Position numbers and translations under genes: made by a program | NCBI RefSeq assembly: GCF_905196875.1 | Contig: NZ_CAJJWO010000031.1 | Coordinates: forward strand, 1 to 58,995 | DNA length: 58,995 nucleotides | DNA from: an uncultured Parabacteroides sp. | Lineage (GTDB): Bacteria; Bacteroidota; Bacteroidia; Bacteroidales; Tannerellaceae | Direction: 5' to 3' | Notes under the pieces: generated by a model | Told to the model about the DNA's origin: nothing | Databases searched by the model: none | What the model saw: the letters and a program-made list of their open reading frames with translations, nothing else | In this document: one piece after another, positions 42,121-51,733 of the stretch | Position numbering within the stretch: position 1 is the stretch's first letter | Layout: every line of letters begins with the position of its first letter

Positions 42121-43500
42121 TTATTGTGTTTTATCTTCTTTATCTTCCTTTACACGAATGAATATATTAGCTATAATTGCAGTCAGACCGCCGGTCGTAA
42201 TACCGGATGCAAAAATACCTTTTATAGCCTCCGGAGCCGTTTTCAGGATATCCGGCATTAATTCCACTCCTAATCCGAGAGAAAGGCTGACAGCCAAAAC
42301 TAATGTAGCCTTCCGGTTAATCTCCTGCGAAGCAATAATACGGATACCCGCAGCGGCCACAGTACCGAACATCAACAAGGTTGCACCTCCCAATACAGGG
42401 TCAGGCATTAATGAGAACACCACACCTACAATCGGGAATAATCCCAACAGGATCAGCATTCCGGCTATGTAGTAACCTACGTACCGACTGGCAACGCCGG
42501 TAAGCTGGATAATTCCGTTATTCTGTGCAAAGATAGAGTTTGGAAATGAATTAAAGACACCGGCAACAAAAGAATTTACGCCGTCGGCCAATACACCGCC
42601 CGATACTCGTTTCAGATATCCCTCACCCTCAATGGATTTACCTGAAATCATAGAATTAGCAGTAACATCGCCGGTAGCTTCAATCGCAGTGATCAGGTAA
42701 ACCAGGCCAATAGCAATAAAAGAAGATATATTAAAATCCAGTCCATACTTAAAAGGCATCGGGATATTGAACCCGACCAGATTCTGGGATGCGGCGGCAC
42801 TCATATCGACCATTCCCAGTGCAAAAGAAAGCCCGTAGCCGATACATAAGCCCAGCACGATGGAACTCATGCGCAGGTATTTATTCTTACAACGATTGAA
42901 GAATAACACACTTAACAGGACTGTTGCTGCTACACCTATATTTTTCAGGCTTCCGAACGTACCGTTATCCATAGCGGCAAAACCACCTCCGCAGGATACT
43001 ACCCCTACTTTGATCAGACTCAACCCGATCAGCAATACTACAATACCAGAAACAAGCGGGGTGATAATAGAACGCATATACTTAAATGTACGGCTGATAA
43101 CCATCTCGACCGGGGCAGCAGCCATACAAACACCAAAGATCAGTGGCAAACCGCCTGCCAGTCCCGCCGAAATGATCGGGCCGATAAAAGAGAAGCTTGT
43201 TCCTTGAATACAGAGTAGCCCGGCTCCTACCGGGCCTATCCGTTTACATTGTACAAAGGTTGACACACCCGAAGCGAAGAGAGCCATCGACACCAGAAAA
43301 CCGGTTGTTTCGAGATCGAGTTTCAAAGCTCCGGCAATAATAAGAGGCGGAGTGATAATCGCGACAAAAATAGCCAGTAGATGTTGCAAGGCTGCAAACA
43401 AAGCCTCTTTCAAAGGCGGACGGTCATCTATGCCATAAATCAGATCTGTTTCTTTTACCGGAATGATAGTCTCTTCTAACTCTTCTGTGTTAATCTTCAT
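42121..43500 (-). CDS. Xanthine/uracil permease (NCS2 family)
   Basis: A 459-residue membrane protein with about 12-14 helices. It is a nucleobase:cation symporter-2: the start LIYGIDDRPPLKEALFAALQHLLAIFVAI, the FVQCKRIGPVGAGLLCIQGTSFSFIGP segment and VTANSMISGKSIEGEGYLKRVSGGVLADGV (the substrate- and helix-10-region) are typical. The xpt gene next to it suggests xanthine as substrate (pbuX/xanP-like). It is 16 bp after the phosphohydrolase gene. Confidence 0.92.
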   Translation of the reverse strand: MKINTEELEETIIPVKETDLIYGIDDRPPLKEALFAALQHLLAIFVAIITPPLIIAGALKLDLETTGFLVSMALFASGVSTFVQCKRIGPVGAGLLCIQGTSFSFIGPIISAGLAGGLPLIFGVCMAAAPVEMVISRTFKYMRSIITPLVSGIVVLLIGLSLIKVGVVSCGGGFAAMDNGTFGSLKNIGVAATVLLSVLFFNRCKNKYLRMSSIVLGLCIGYGLSFALGMVDMSAAASQNLVGFNIPMPFKYGLDFNISSFIAIGLVYLITAIEATGDVTANSMISGKSIEGEGYLKRVSGGVLADGVNSFVAGVFNSFPNSIFAQNNGIIQLTGVASRYVGYYIAGMLILLGLFPIVGVVFSLMPDPVLGGATLLMFGTVAAAGIRIIASQEINRKATLVLAVSLSLGLGVELMPDILKTAPEAIKGIFASGITTGGLTAIIANIFIRVKEDKEDKTQ

Positions 43501-43516
43501 ATTTACTTTTTATATA

Positions 43517-45382
43517 TTACAATTTTAAATCCTGGAGGGTTTCACCTTTGACATTCAGTACCCGCAACGTCATTTCCTTTCCTTTCTTCTGAAGAACCAT
43601 GACTGTTGCTCCGTCCATCCGGTAACCACCCCCTACAACAACCGGGAAGTTGTTATTATTGGCTTCTCCCTTCGGATAATAAGCATGGCGATGCGTATGC
43701 GCATTGATACACACATTGAACGGGGCCTTAGCCAGTAAACCTCCCCATAACTCCAGACAAGGATTATAGCGGTCTACATCTTTTCCATAAATAGGTACAT
43801 GGTGGATCAAAACGCGTTTAGTCGCTTGTTTGAAAGGTTTGGAAGCCAGTTCTTCTTTCAGGAAACCGACCTGTGCTTCACGCAAAGCGGAAAAATCGTT
43901 CAGTCCGTAATAGACCCAGAAATCATCGGGCTTGTCTTCACCGCAATCGAGCATAACGATACGGGTATCTCCCCAGTTAAAGGAACCATATGTTTTATCT
44001 CCTACATAGTCAAACAGGTTACGCAGGCCGATCGAATAAGCATTTCTGATCTCATGATTTCCACGCAGATAGAAGACGGGGATATCGGCAGCACCGACTG
44101 TCTCGTTCAGTTCCGAAAGAAAATGAGTTGCTTCATCGTGATTGGCCGGGTCATCGATACAGTCGCCGTTGAAGATTACGAAATCATAATCTACATCCTT
44201 TACCTGTTTATACAAAGCCTGTAATGTTTCAGAGTGTTTGTGCAAATCATTGAAGATAATTGCAGTGAAATCAGTCTCCGAAGAGGTTGGCAACGTGAAT
44301 GTATGGAAATCCGAAACGGCTGTTTCGCCGAACACCTTTTTATATGCCTGATAAAGCATGATCTCCTGTGAACAGATACGGTAATAATAGGTTTTACCCG
44401 GTTCCAGATTATCCAGTCTTATTTTATTTTGCAGGTCATTACAAATAACCTGTCCGTCGACGATCGTACGGGCTTTCTTCAATTGGTTCTTGTCCGTGCC
44501 ATATTCTACCCAACTGTAAGTAGGTACGGTTGTCTGCCACATAACAGTGATACCGTTCCCTACCGGGTTCTGCAGATAAGGCTCTGTACGGAATATTTTA
44601 GCAGCAGGCTGCATAAAAACAATATCCGTAACGATCGGACGATGATCCGAAGCGGCCGGTTCGTCTACCACCCAGGAAGAAAGACGGGTAAAAGCGGTAG
44701 TATCTTTTGCATAAGCAGCAATATAATCGATTGTTTCCGTCGGTTTATCGGCAGGCCAGGTAAACTGTTTGGTATTGGAAAGGATAACAAAATCCTTTTC
44801 CAGGCCTTTTATCACTTCCGAGTCGGGATGAGCATTCAGGTCGCCGGCTATAAATAAAGGTTTATTTGCCTTAGCCGCTTCTTTACGAATAATTTCCAGT
44901 GAAGCAAGGCGATCTTCCCCAGTCAGGGAAAGGTGAGTACAACAGTAGATATAATTTTCAAATTCAACGATCAGCAGAGCACGCGCTTCTTCTCTTCCCG
45001 GCAGAGGCAAGTAACGGGTAGTAAGCGGTTTTTCTTTGCTCAACATACCGATCCCGTATTTACCACCATCATAATCGATAGCCGGGGCATACGTTGGATA
45101 CATCAAAGTTTTTTCGCCCAGAATACGTAGCACATCCATCTGTCCGCTTCTTCCGGTTACGCTATCCACTTCCTGTAAAGCAACGACATTCGGACGCACT
45201 TTATTAATCACATCGGCCGTACGCTGATAGTTTGAAACATCATCCATCCCCTTTCCGTTGCGGATGTTATAACTCATAATACGCAAGGTATTATTCTCCC
45301 TCGCTCCATTCTCCTGTGAATGAAGACTACATAATGGCAGTAACATAAAAAGTATTGCCATTAACCCGCTACTGTGTTTCAT
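43517..45382 (-). CDS. Secreted two-domain phosphohydrolase: EEP nuclease-like plus metallophosphoesterase
   Basis: A 621-residue exported protein (signal peptide ending LHSQ). Residues about 32-255 are an endonuclease/exonuclease/phosphatase domain: LRIMSYNIRNGKG, VVALQEVD, FIAGDLNAHPDS, ASDHRPIV. About 265-350 is a fibronectin-like purple-phosphatase N-terminal module (VMWQTTVPTYSWVEYG). About 365-590 is a calcineurin-type metallophosphoesterase: IFNDLHKH, FNGDCIDD, LRGNHEIR, LIHHVPIYG, NAHTHRH. All metal ligands of both domains appear present. It may degrade nucleic acid or phospholipid-type phosphodiesters and release phosphate outside the cytoplasm. Confidence 0.88.
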   Translation of the reverse strand: MKHSSGLMAILFMLLPLCSLHSQENGARENNTLRIMSYNIRNGKGMDDVSNYQRTADVINKVRPNVVALQEVDSVTGRSGQMDVLRILGEKTLMYPTYAPAIDYDGGKYGIGMLSKEKPLTTRYLPLPGREEARALLIVEFENYIYCCTHLSLTGEDRLASLEIIRKEAAKANKPLFIAGDLNAHPDSEVIKGLEKDFVILSNTKQFTWPADKPTETIDYIAAYAKDTTAFTRLSSWVVDEPAASDHRPIVTDIVFMQPAAKIFRTEPYLQNPVGNGITVMWQTTVPTYSWVEYGTDKNQLKKARTIVDGQVICNDLQNKIRLDNLEPGKTYYYRICSQEIMLYQAYKKVFGETAVSDFHTFTLPTSSETDFTAIIFNDLHKHSETLQALYKQVKDVDYDFVIFNGDCIDDPANHDEATHFLSELNETVGAADIPVFYLRGNHEIRNAYSIGLRNLFDYVGDKTYGSFNWGDTRIVMLDCGEDKPDDFWVYYGLNDFSALREAQVGFLKEELASKPFKQATKRVLIHHVPIYGKDVDRYNPCLELWGGLLAKAPFNVCINAHTHRHAYYPKGEANNNNFPVVVGGGYRMDGATVMVLQKKGKEMTLRVLNVKGETLQDLKL

Positions 45383-45404
45383 GATATTTAATTTTAGTGG
45401 TTTA

Positions 45405-46427
45405 TTATTCCATTACCTCTTTCAAGTCCTGTTCAAACCGAGCGATATCTTCTCCGGTCGTATCCCAGGAAGTTACCAGGCGTGCCTCGTTGTTTTCTTC
45501 ATTCCACATATAGAAGAAATAACGCTCCAACAGCTTCTTTAAGGGTTCGGAAGGGATTGTAAAGAATATCTGGTTTGTTTCCACCTTTTGAGTAAACTGT
45601 ATCTGAGGATATTGCTTGAGAGCTTCCGCCAGTTTAGCAGCACTGATATTGGCTTTCATAGCGTTTTCAAGCCACAGGTTATTCTCCAGATAGGGAATGA
45701 ACTGAGCTGATAAATAACGGAGCTTGGAAGCCAGTTGAGCTGATTGCTTTCTGTAATACTGCAAATTTTCCGTGATCTCAGGGCGAAATGAAATAACAGC
45801 TTCACCCATCATCATACCGTTCTTTGTTCCACCAAAGCTAAGGATATCCACACCTGCATCTACCGTAACCTGTTTCATCGAACATTTCAGATAAGCACAG
45901 GCATTTGCCAGACGGGCACCATCCATGTGAAGATACATATTGTGGGCATGCAACAGATCGGCTATAGCCTTCACCTCTTCTATCGTGTAAACGGTTCCCA
46001 GTTCAGAGACCTGCGAAATATAGACAGCTTTAGGTTGCGAATGATGGCATACGCCAAAATTGTGTAAACGGGGTTTGATCAGTTCAGGGGTCAGCTTCCC
46101 GTCTGTTGTCGGAATAGTAACGACAGCACATCCGGTCATCCTTGCCGGAGCACCGCACTCGTCGACATTAATATGTGCCGTTTCAGCACAGAGTATACTA
46201 TTGAAAGAATGTGTAACGGCCTGCAGAGCTACCGAATTGGCTCCGGTCCCGTTAAAAACAAAGAAAGGGGACGCCTCTTCGCCAAATATACTTTTAATCT
46301 TCGCTACTGCGGCTGTTGTCCAGGGGTCATCACCATAACCTATTGCGTGATCCTCATTTGCCTTAATCACGGCTTCCATAATCAACGGATGAACGCCGGA
46401 GTTGTTATCACTTGCAAAACTTCTCAT
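45405..46427 (-). CDS. ltaE: Threonine aldolase (low specificity type)
   Basis: A 340-residue fold-type I PLP enzyme that splits threonine to glycine and acetaldehyde. The start MRSFASDNNSGVHPLIMEAV is typical. The PLP-binding Lys lies in LSFGGTKNGMMMGEAV (about 203-206), with the preceding Asp in HMDGARLANA (about 175). It heads the minus-strand run toward xpt; the gap to the phosphohydrolase is 22 bp. A promoter-like box TACTTTTG lies at 46448-46455. It resembles the Bacteroidales beta-eliminating lyase-annotated group, so exact specificity is not certain. Confidence 0.9.
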   Translation of the reverse strand: MRSFASDNNSGVHPLIMEAVIKANEDHAIGYGDDPWTTAAVAKIKSIFGEEASPFFVFNGTGANSVALQAVTHSFNSILCAETAHINVDECGAPARMTGCAVVTIPTTDGKLTPELIKPRLHNFGVCHHSQPKAVYISQVSELGTVYTIEEVKAIADLLHAHNMYLHMDGARLANACAYLKCSMKQVTVDAGVDILSFGGTKNGMMMGEAVISFRPEITENLQYYRKQSAQLASKLRYLSAQFIPYLENNLWLENAMKANISAAKLAEALKQYPQIQFTQKVETNQIFFTIPSEPLKKLLERYFFYMWNEENNEARLVTSWDTTGEDIARFEQDLKEVME

Positions 46428-46499
46428 TATATTCTTGATTTTTGCGGCAAAAGTACGGATTTATTCATTAATATGTCATTTTTATAATCCATATATTAA

Positions 46500-46537
46500 A
46501 AAAAGAAGGAGCACTCTTTCGAACACTCCTTCTTTTT
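46500..46537 (-). terminator. Rho-independent terminator after the ECF sigma gene
   Basis: A 12-bp stem, AAAAAGAAGGAG with CTCCTTCTTTTT, and a 14-nt loop. It lies 28 bp past the sigma factor stop and upstream of ltaE, so it separates the two units. Confidence 0.85.
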
Positions 46538-46565
46538 ATTAACTTGTTTGTTAGAATATTAACCA

Positions 46566-47075
46566 TTATCCAAGGCGAAAATCCTTCAAAACTTTCTGCA
46601 ATTCCTGGCGGGCAAAGAATATACGACTCTTTACTGTTCCCAGCGGTACATTCAATTTATCTGCGATCTCATTATATTTATAACCACTCAAAAACATTGA
46701 GAAAGGAACTTTCAGTTCATCGTTCAATCCATTGATGGCCTTGGTGATCTCTTGAATCTGATAGGCTCCGTCCGGAGAGTCAAATCCTGAATCATTTACG
46801 ACGTCCAAATTATACAAATCGACACCTTGGTCTACTACTGTTTGCGTACGAACTATCTTATGATAATTATTAATGAAAATGTTACGCATGACGGTCAAGA
46901 CCCATCCTTTGAAATTAATATTGTCAACGAACTTTTCCTGATTGTCTAAAACCTTCAGCGTTGTGTCTTGCATCAAATCTTGGGCGTCATCCCGATTTGC
47001 AGTGAGCATTAGTGCAAAATTCATCATGTTTTCTTGCATGCTCAGTAATTTTTTCTGAAATTGCAACGCATTCAT
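46566..47075 (-). CDS. ECF-type RNA polymerase sigma factor
   Basis: A 169-residue sigma-70 family factor. Region 2 (about 15-85) contains ANRDDAQDLMQDTTLKVLDN and FKGWVLTVMRNIFINNYHK; region 4 (about 115-165) contains KYNEIADKLNVPLGTVKSRIFFARQELQK. It is transcribed alone, with a promoter-like TATATTTG box at 47141-47148 and a terminator after it. No anti-sigma gene adjoins it, unlike the SusCD-linked sigma/anti-sigma pairs of the phylum. Confidence 0.92.
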   Translation of the reverse strand: MNALQFQKKLLSMQENMMNFALMLTANRDDAQDLMQDTTLKVLDNQEKFVDNINFKGWVLTVMRNIFINNYHKIVRTQTVVDQGVDLYNLDVVNDSGFDSPDGAYQIQEITKAINGLNDELKVPFSMFLSGYKYNEIADKLNVPLGTVKSRIFFARQELQKVLKDFRLG

Positions 47076-47337
47076 ACTATTACTTATTTATAAAAGGTTA
47101 ATACCGGTTAAGTATTGCCTCCCACTATCGAGAGACAATACAAATATAGGAATTTATTCTGAAATAAATAAGGCATTGAGGAATATTAATATTAAAAACC
47201 GTAACTTAATATATTTATAGTAAATATCACTGAGAATGAACAGTATTTGCAAGTTAAAGACTTGTGATATTATAAAATTTACAAGTTTCAGGTTACAATT
47301 TTCAACAATGTATAAAAAATATAGATAATTAGACAAA

Positions 47338-48723
47338 ATGATGAAAAATTCAGGAATCTTGTGCGTGTTATTAATACTACTGGTAACAACCTCTGTTTCA
47401 GCAGCTAAAGACACGCCACTCATTTACCAGATTGATATAAAAAAAGAGATAGATAATACGACTCGTATTTATCTTAGTAACGGATTGACAGAGGCTAACT
47501 CGCTGGGTGCCGACGCTGTCCTGATCCACATGAACACATATGGAGGATTGCTCGAAGCAGCAGATTCAATGCGTACGGCAATCCTGTACAATCCGGTTCC
47601 CGTTTATGTTTTTATCGATAACAACGCAGCCTCAGCCGGAGCACTCATTTCGATTGCCTGTGAAAAAATCTTTATGAGGAAAGGAGCCAATATCGGTGCA
47701 GCTACGGTAGTCAATCAGACCGGAGCCGCCATGCCCGACAAATATCAGTCGTATATGCGTTCCATGATACGTTCCACAGCGGAGGCTCATGGAAAAGACA
47801 CGATCATCCAGGGAAAAGACACCACTTTTAGATGGAAAAGAGACCCTCTGATTGCAGAAGCAATGGTAGACGAACGGGTAGTCATCCCTAACCTGATCGA
47901 TACAGGAAAAGTACTCACCTTCACCGCTGACGAAGCGCAACAGTGGGGTTATTGTGACGGGATAGCAGAAACTCCCGACGAAGTAATCACCAAATATCTG
48001 GGATATAACACCTATGAATTGAAAACATATAAACCTTCCTGGTTCGACGATCTGAAAGGTTTCCTCATGAATCCGATGTTACAATCACTGCTTATCATTA
48101 TTATTATAGGTGGGATTTATTTTGAAATGCAAACACCGGGATTAGGGTTTCCGTCGGCGGCAGCAATTATTGCCGCTATCTTATATTTTGCACCTTTGTA
48201 TCTGGACGGATTGGCTCAAAACTGGGAAATATTGGTATTTATCATCGGATTGTTACTCATTGCTGCAGAAATATTTGTTATTCCCGGCTTTGGGATAGCC
48301 GGGATCAGTGGTATAATTTTCCTGGTTGCAGGCCTGACCCTCAGCCTACTCAATAATACGGATTTCAACTTTGAAGGCGTTTCTACCAAAGAAATCGGAG
48401 AAGCCTGCCTGACAGTATTGGTCGGACTCGGTCTCGGATTCGTTTTAATGATCTGGTTATCCAATAAAATCGGAGCAAAAGGTCTGATGCGGAAAGTGGC
48501 ACTCCACAAAGATCTGGAAGAAGCCCACTCCTCTCCTTCCCTCACACCTCTTATCGGAAAAGAGGGAACAGCCTTTACAGTGCTCCGTCCTTCCGGCAAA
48601 GTAATCATTGACGACGAATTATACGATGGTGTATCCGATTCCGGCTTCATAGAAAAGGGAACAAAGGTCAAAGTCGTTCGTTTCGAGAATGCCCAGATAT
48701 ACGTAGAAACATTACATTTATAA
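47338..48723 (+). CDS. NfeD-family membrane serine protease
   Basis: A 461-residue protein with a signal peptide, an N-terminal ClpP/SppA-like protease domain (about 25-230) with the catalytic Ser in NNAASAGALISIA (about 100), four to five membrane helices (about 245-370: SLLIIIIIGGIYFEMQTPG, FIIGLLLIAAEIFVIPGFG), and a C-terminal soluble OB-fold NfeD domain (about 395-461, IGKEGTAFTVLRPSGKVIID). Long NfeD proteins usually act with stomatin/FloA-type partners in membrane quality control; no such gene adjoins here. The 3' end forms TTATAA, shared with the convergent gene. Confidence 0.88.
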   Translation: MMKNSGILCVLLILLVTTSVSAAKDTPLIYQIDIKKEIDNTTRIYLSNGLTEANSLGADAVLIHMNTYGGLLEAADSMRTAILYNPVPVYVFIDNNAASAGALISIACEKIFMRKGANIGAATVVNQTGAAMPDKYQSYMRSMIRSTAEAHGKDTIIQGKDTTFRWKRDPLIAEAMVDERVVIPNLIDTGKVLTFTADEAQQWGYCDGIAETPDEVITKYLGYNTYELKTYKPSWFDDLKGFLMNPMLQSLLIIIIIGGIYFEMQTPGLGFPSAAAIIAAILYFAPLYLDGLAQNWEILVFIIGLLLIAAEIFVIPGFGIAGISGIIFLVAGLTLSLLNNTDFNFEGVSTKEIGEACLTVLVGLGLGFVLMIWLSNKIGAKGLMRKVALHKDLEEAHSSPSLTPLIGKEGTAFTVLRPSGKVIIDDELYDGVSDSGFIEKGTKVKVVRFENAQIYVETLHL

Positions 48724-49371
48724 AGGTAGATCTGCCCCCGGTATACGCTGATACAGGATACGCTTGTCTATAACCACATACTGGAGGGCATCGATTGCCA
48801 GCAGATCACTCAGGATATTCTTGGCCGTGTAATAATTTACGCGGCCTACCCGGCAAAGCTGGCTAACATTAATATATGGGTGCTCGTCGAGATAGACAAA
48901 CAAACGTTCCACAGGCTTACTTATCTTCAGTAAAGTTCCATCCGGCTTATGCTTCTTTTCCCAGGACAACATAAGTACTTCATTCGCCAGGATGTTTTCA
49001 TCTGCTACACGGATATAGGCTTTATATTTATCTTCTTTATCTGGTGCCAGATGAGGTTTCTCTTCACTGGGTGCTATATAAACCTCCAGCACTGTTTTTC
49101 CGTTTATCTCCCAACGGATAGCTTCAAAAGGGACCTCCGGACGGGTGTACATTTTCGAAGCAGCCTCTATCATATAATATTCTTCTTCACTTCGGACGCC
49201 GGATATATTGCCGTTGTCTTTCACTCCTATCAGCAACCGACCGCCATCGGTATTGGCAAAAGCAGACAAGGTGCGGGCTATCTTTTTACTGTCGCTCACC
49301 TCGAACTTAAAATCGAGTTGTTGATGCTCGCCCTGTTCAATCAATGCTTCTATCGGATGTTTCTTCTTCAT
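48718..49371 (-). CDS. AlbA_2 (Schlafen-like) domain protein
   Basis: A 217-residue cytoplasmic protein. The N-terminal AlbA_2 domain (about 15-130) shows HQQLDFKFEV, TLSAFANTDGGRLLIGVKDNG and YIRVADENILA, hallmarks of the family once called divergent AAA_4. The C-terminal part (about 155-217) looks like a winged-helix (YINVSQLCRVGRVNYYTAKNILSDLLAIDAL). Probably a transcription regulator or nucleic-acid-binding protein; target unknown. A good promoter, TTG-20 bp-TAATTTTG on the minus strand, lies at 49393-49423. Confidence 0.82.
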   Translation of the reverse strand: MKKKHPIEALIEQGEHQQLDFKFEVSDSKKIARTLSAFANTDGGRLLIGVKDNGNISGVRSEEEYYMIEAASKMYTRPEVPFEAIRWEINGKTVLEVYIAPSEEKPHLAPDKEDKYKAYIRVADENILANEVLMLSWEKKHKPDGTLLKISKPVERLFVYLDEHPYINVSQLCRVGRVNYYTAKNILSDLLAIDALQYVVIDKRILYQRIPGADLPL

Positions 49372-49392
49372 TTTGGCATATTATTTGACCGG

Positions 49393-49423
49393 CAAAATTA
49401 AAATAAATGTCTAACTTTGCCAA
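49393..49423 (-). promoter_or_regulatory. Promoter of the AlbA_2 gene
   Basis: On the minus strand TTG (49421-49423), 20 bp, TAATTTTG (49393-49400), 21 bp before the ATG at 49371. An opposed box TAACTTTG (49412-49419) for the antiporter overlaps this region on the plus strand. Confidence 0.6.
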
Positions 49424-49441
49424 CGGAAAAAGAATGAAAGC

Positions 49442-51703
49442 ATGTCTCAGATTCCTTCATTAATTTCAGACCTGGCAGTAATATTGATTTCTGCGGGGCT
49501 TGTCACTTTGCTTTTCAAGAGATTGAAGCAACCAGTCGTACTTGGCTACATTGTTGCCGGAATTCTGGCCGGACCAGCCATAAAAGAAATTCCCACCGTT
49601 ACAGACATAGAAAGTATCCGCATTTGGGCGGATATAGGTGTTGTGTTCCTGCTTTTTGCGTTAGGACTCGATTTCAGTTTCAAAAAACTGATGAAAGTCG
49701 GGGGGACTGCTGTTATCGGAGCAATAACGGTCGTGATCGGAATGATGACATTCGGATATATCACAGGCCTTTCGTTGGGTTGGGGGCATATGAACAGCCT
49801 TTTTCTGGGTGGGATGCTTTCCATGTCGTCTACAACAATTATATTTAAGGCCTTTGATGATATGGGACTCCGCAACCAGCGGTTTGCAGGTGTTGTATTC
49901 GGAATTTTGGTGGTAGAAGATTTATTTGCCGTCCTGTTGATGGTACTGCTTTCCACTCTGGCCGTCAGTAAGCATGTCGAAGGTATGGAGCTACTGGACA
50001 GCGTGATCAAGCTCGGCATTTTCCTGCTTTTCTGTTTTGTTGTGGGTATTTACCTGATTCCCTCTTTCCTGAAAAGGGCCAGAACATTTCTCAATGACGA
50101 AACATTACTGATCGTCAGCCTCGGCCTCTGTCTCGGTATGGTGATGATTGCGACTAAAGCCGGATTCTCCTCAGCATTAGGAGCCTTTGTAATGGGATCG
50201 ATCCTGGCTGAAACGATCGACGCCGAACATATCGAACATATAGTAAAACCGGTAAAGGATCTTTTCGGAGCCATCTTCTTTGTTTCGGTGGGCATGCTGA
50301 TAGATCCGGTATTGCTATGGGAATATAAAATACCGATTCTGATATTAACAATCGTTGTAATGGTTGGACAGATATTATTCAGCAGTTTCGGTGTCCTATT
50401 ATCAGGGCAGACAATAAAAGTCGCTATCCAATCCGGTTTTTCACTGGCACAGATAGGTGAATTTGCCTTCATTATTGCCTCTCTGGGCCTGACTCTTGGA
50501 GTGACGGACAATTTCCTCTATCCGATCGTTGTTGCTGTTTCTGTTATAACGACCTTTTTCACTCCGTATATGATACGAATGGCTGAACCTGCTTACAAAA
50601 TAGCAGAACGTACCATTCCTGCCAGTTGGAAAAGTTTTCTGGAACGTTATTCCTCCGGTTCGAATACGATCCGGCAGAAAAGTGCCTGGAACAAGCTATT
50701 GAAAGCGCTGATACGTATTGTCGGAACTTATACAGCAGTCACACTGGTTCTGATATTTATCTGGTTACAATTCATCGCTCCATTCATTATCAGCAAGCTA
50801 CCCGGCATACGAGGAGAAGTCATCTCCCTGGTCCTGATCCTCATATTGATCTCACCGATGTTACGGGCGATCATGATGAAAAAGAACCACTCCGCCGAAT
50901 ACGAACAATTATGGCACGACAGTAAATACAACCGTGGCCCGCTGGTTTCCCTGATCGTATTACGCATCATATTATGCATAGGCCTTGTAATGCTTCCTGT
51001 CGCGCGCCTGCTGAATGCCGCTGCCGGAATAGCTTTTGCTATCGCTGCAACAGTAATAACCCTTGTAATTCTCTCTAAATGGCTCAAAAAGCAATCGATC
51101 CTGATGGAGCGTCACTTTTTCACTAACCTCACAGCACGGGAAATGGAAAATGAACGCAACGCTCCCATCAAACAAAAGTTTGCAAGCCACTTACTGGAAC
51201 GTGATCTCCATCTGGCCGACTTCGAAGTCAAACAAAATTCACCCAGTATGGGAAAGACACTGAAAGAATTGAATTTCAGGCAAAAATGTAACGTAAACAT
51301 CGTTACTATCATCCGGGGAGACCGACGTATCAATATCCCGGGTGGAAACGAACGACTTTACCCTTTCGACAAACTGATCGTAGTCGGTGCAGACGACGAA
51401 CTGAACCACTTCCGGCAATACATAGAAGAGCGTTATAAAGAATCGTTGAGTAACCGACAGGAAACAAAAGAGGTAAACATGGAGCAGTTCTTCATCAGCG
51501 AAGGTTCCGGACTGATCGGACGAACCATTCTCGAATCAGGAATACGTGACAATTCCGGCTGCCTGGTCATCGGTATCGAGCGGGATGCCCATTCGATCAA
51601 AAATCCTCCTCCTACTACTGTCTTTGAACAAAACGATATTGTATGGATTGTAGGTGAACACGAAAAAGTGGTACGTCTCAGTGAAGGAAAAACAGTAAAA
51701 TAA
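49442..51703 (+). CDS. CPA2-family cation:proton antiporter with two TrkA-C-like domains
   Basis: A 753-residue KefB/KefC-like antiporter. About 12 helices occupy residues 1-380 (start LISDLAVILISAGLVTLLFKRLKQPVVLGYIVAG; ALGAFVMGSILAET carries a core motif). A linker with a second group of about four helices follows (about 425-550). The C-terminus has two TrkA-C/RCK_C-like modules (about 590-665 and 675-750: SGLIGRTILESGIRDNSGCLVIGIERD). No KTN/RCK_N nucleotide-binding domain is evident. Likely exchanges K+ or Na+ for H+ at the inner membrane. Confidence 0.88.
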   Translation: MSQIPSLISDLAVILISAGLVTLLFKRLKQPVVLGYIVAGILAGPAIKEIPTVTDIESIRIWADIGVVFLLFALGLDFSFKKLMKVGGTAVIGAITVVIGMMTFGYITGLSLGWGHMNSLFLGGMLSMSSTTIIFKAFDDMGLRNQRFAGVVFGILVVEDLFAVLLMVLLSTLAVSKHVEGMELLDSVIKLGIFLLFCFVVGIYLIPSFLKRARTFLNDETLLIVSLGLCLGMVMIATKAGFSSALGAFVMGSILAETIDAEHIEHIVKPVKDLFGAIFFVSVGMLIDPVLLWEYKIPILILTIVVMVGQILFSSFGVLLSGQTIKVAIQSGFSLAQIGEFAFIIASLGLTLGVTDNFLYPIVVAVSVITTFFTPYMIRMAEPAYKIAERTIPASWKSFLERYSSGSNTIRQKSAWNKLLKALIRIVGTYTAVTLVLIFIWLQFIAPFIISKLPGIRGEVISLVLILILISPMLRAIMMKKNHSAEYEQLWHDSKYNRGPLVSLIVLRIILCIGLVMLPVARLLNAAAGIAFAIAATVITLVILSKWLKKQSILMERHFFTNLTAREMENERNAPIKQKFASHLLERDLHLADFEVKQNSPSMGKTLKELNFRQKCNVNIVTIIRGDRRINIPGGNERLYPFDKLIVVGADDELNHFRQYIEERYKESLSNRQETKEVNMEQFFISEGSGLIGRTILESGIRDNSGCLVIGIERDAHSIKNPPPTTVFEQNDIVWIVGEHEKVVRLSEGKTVK

Positions 51704-51733
51704 CGATATAATAAACAAATAAATAACCGGAGT

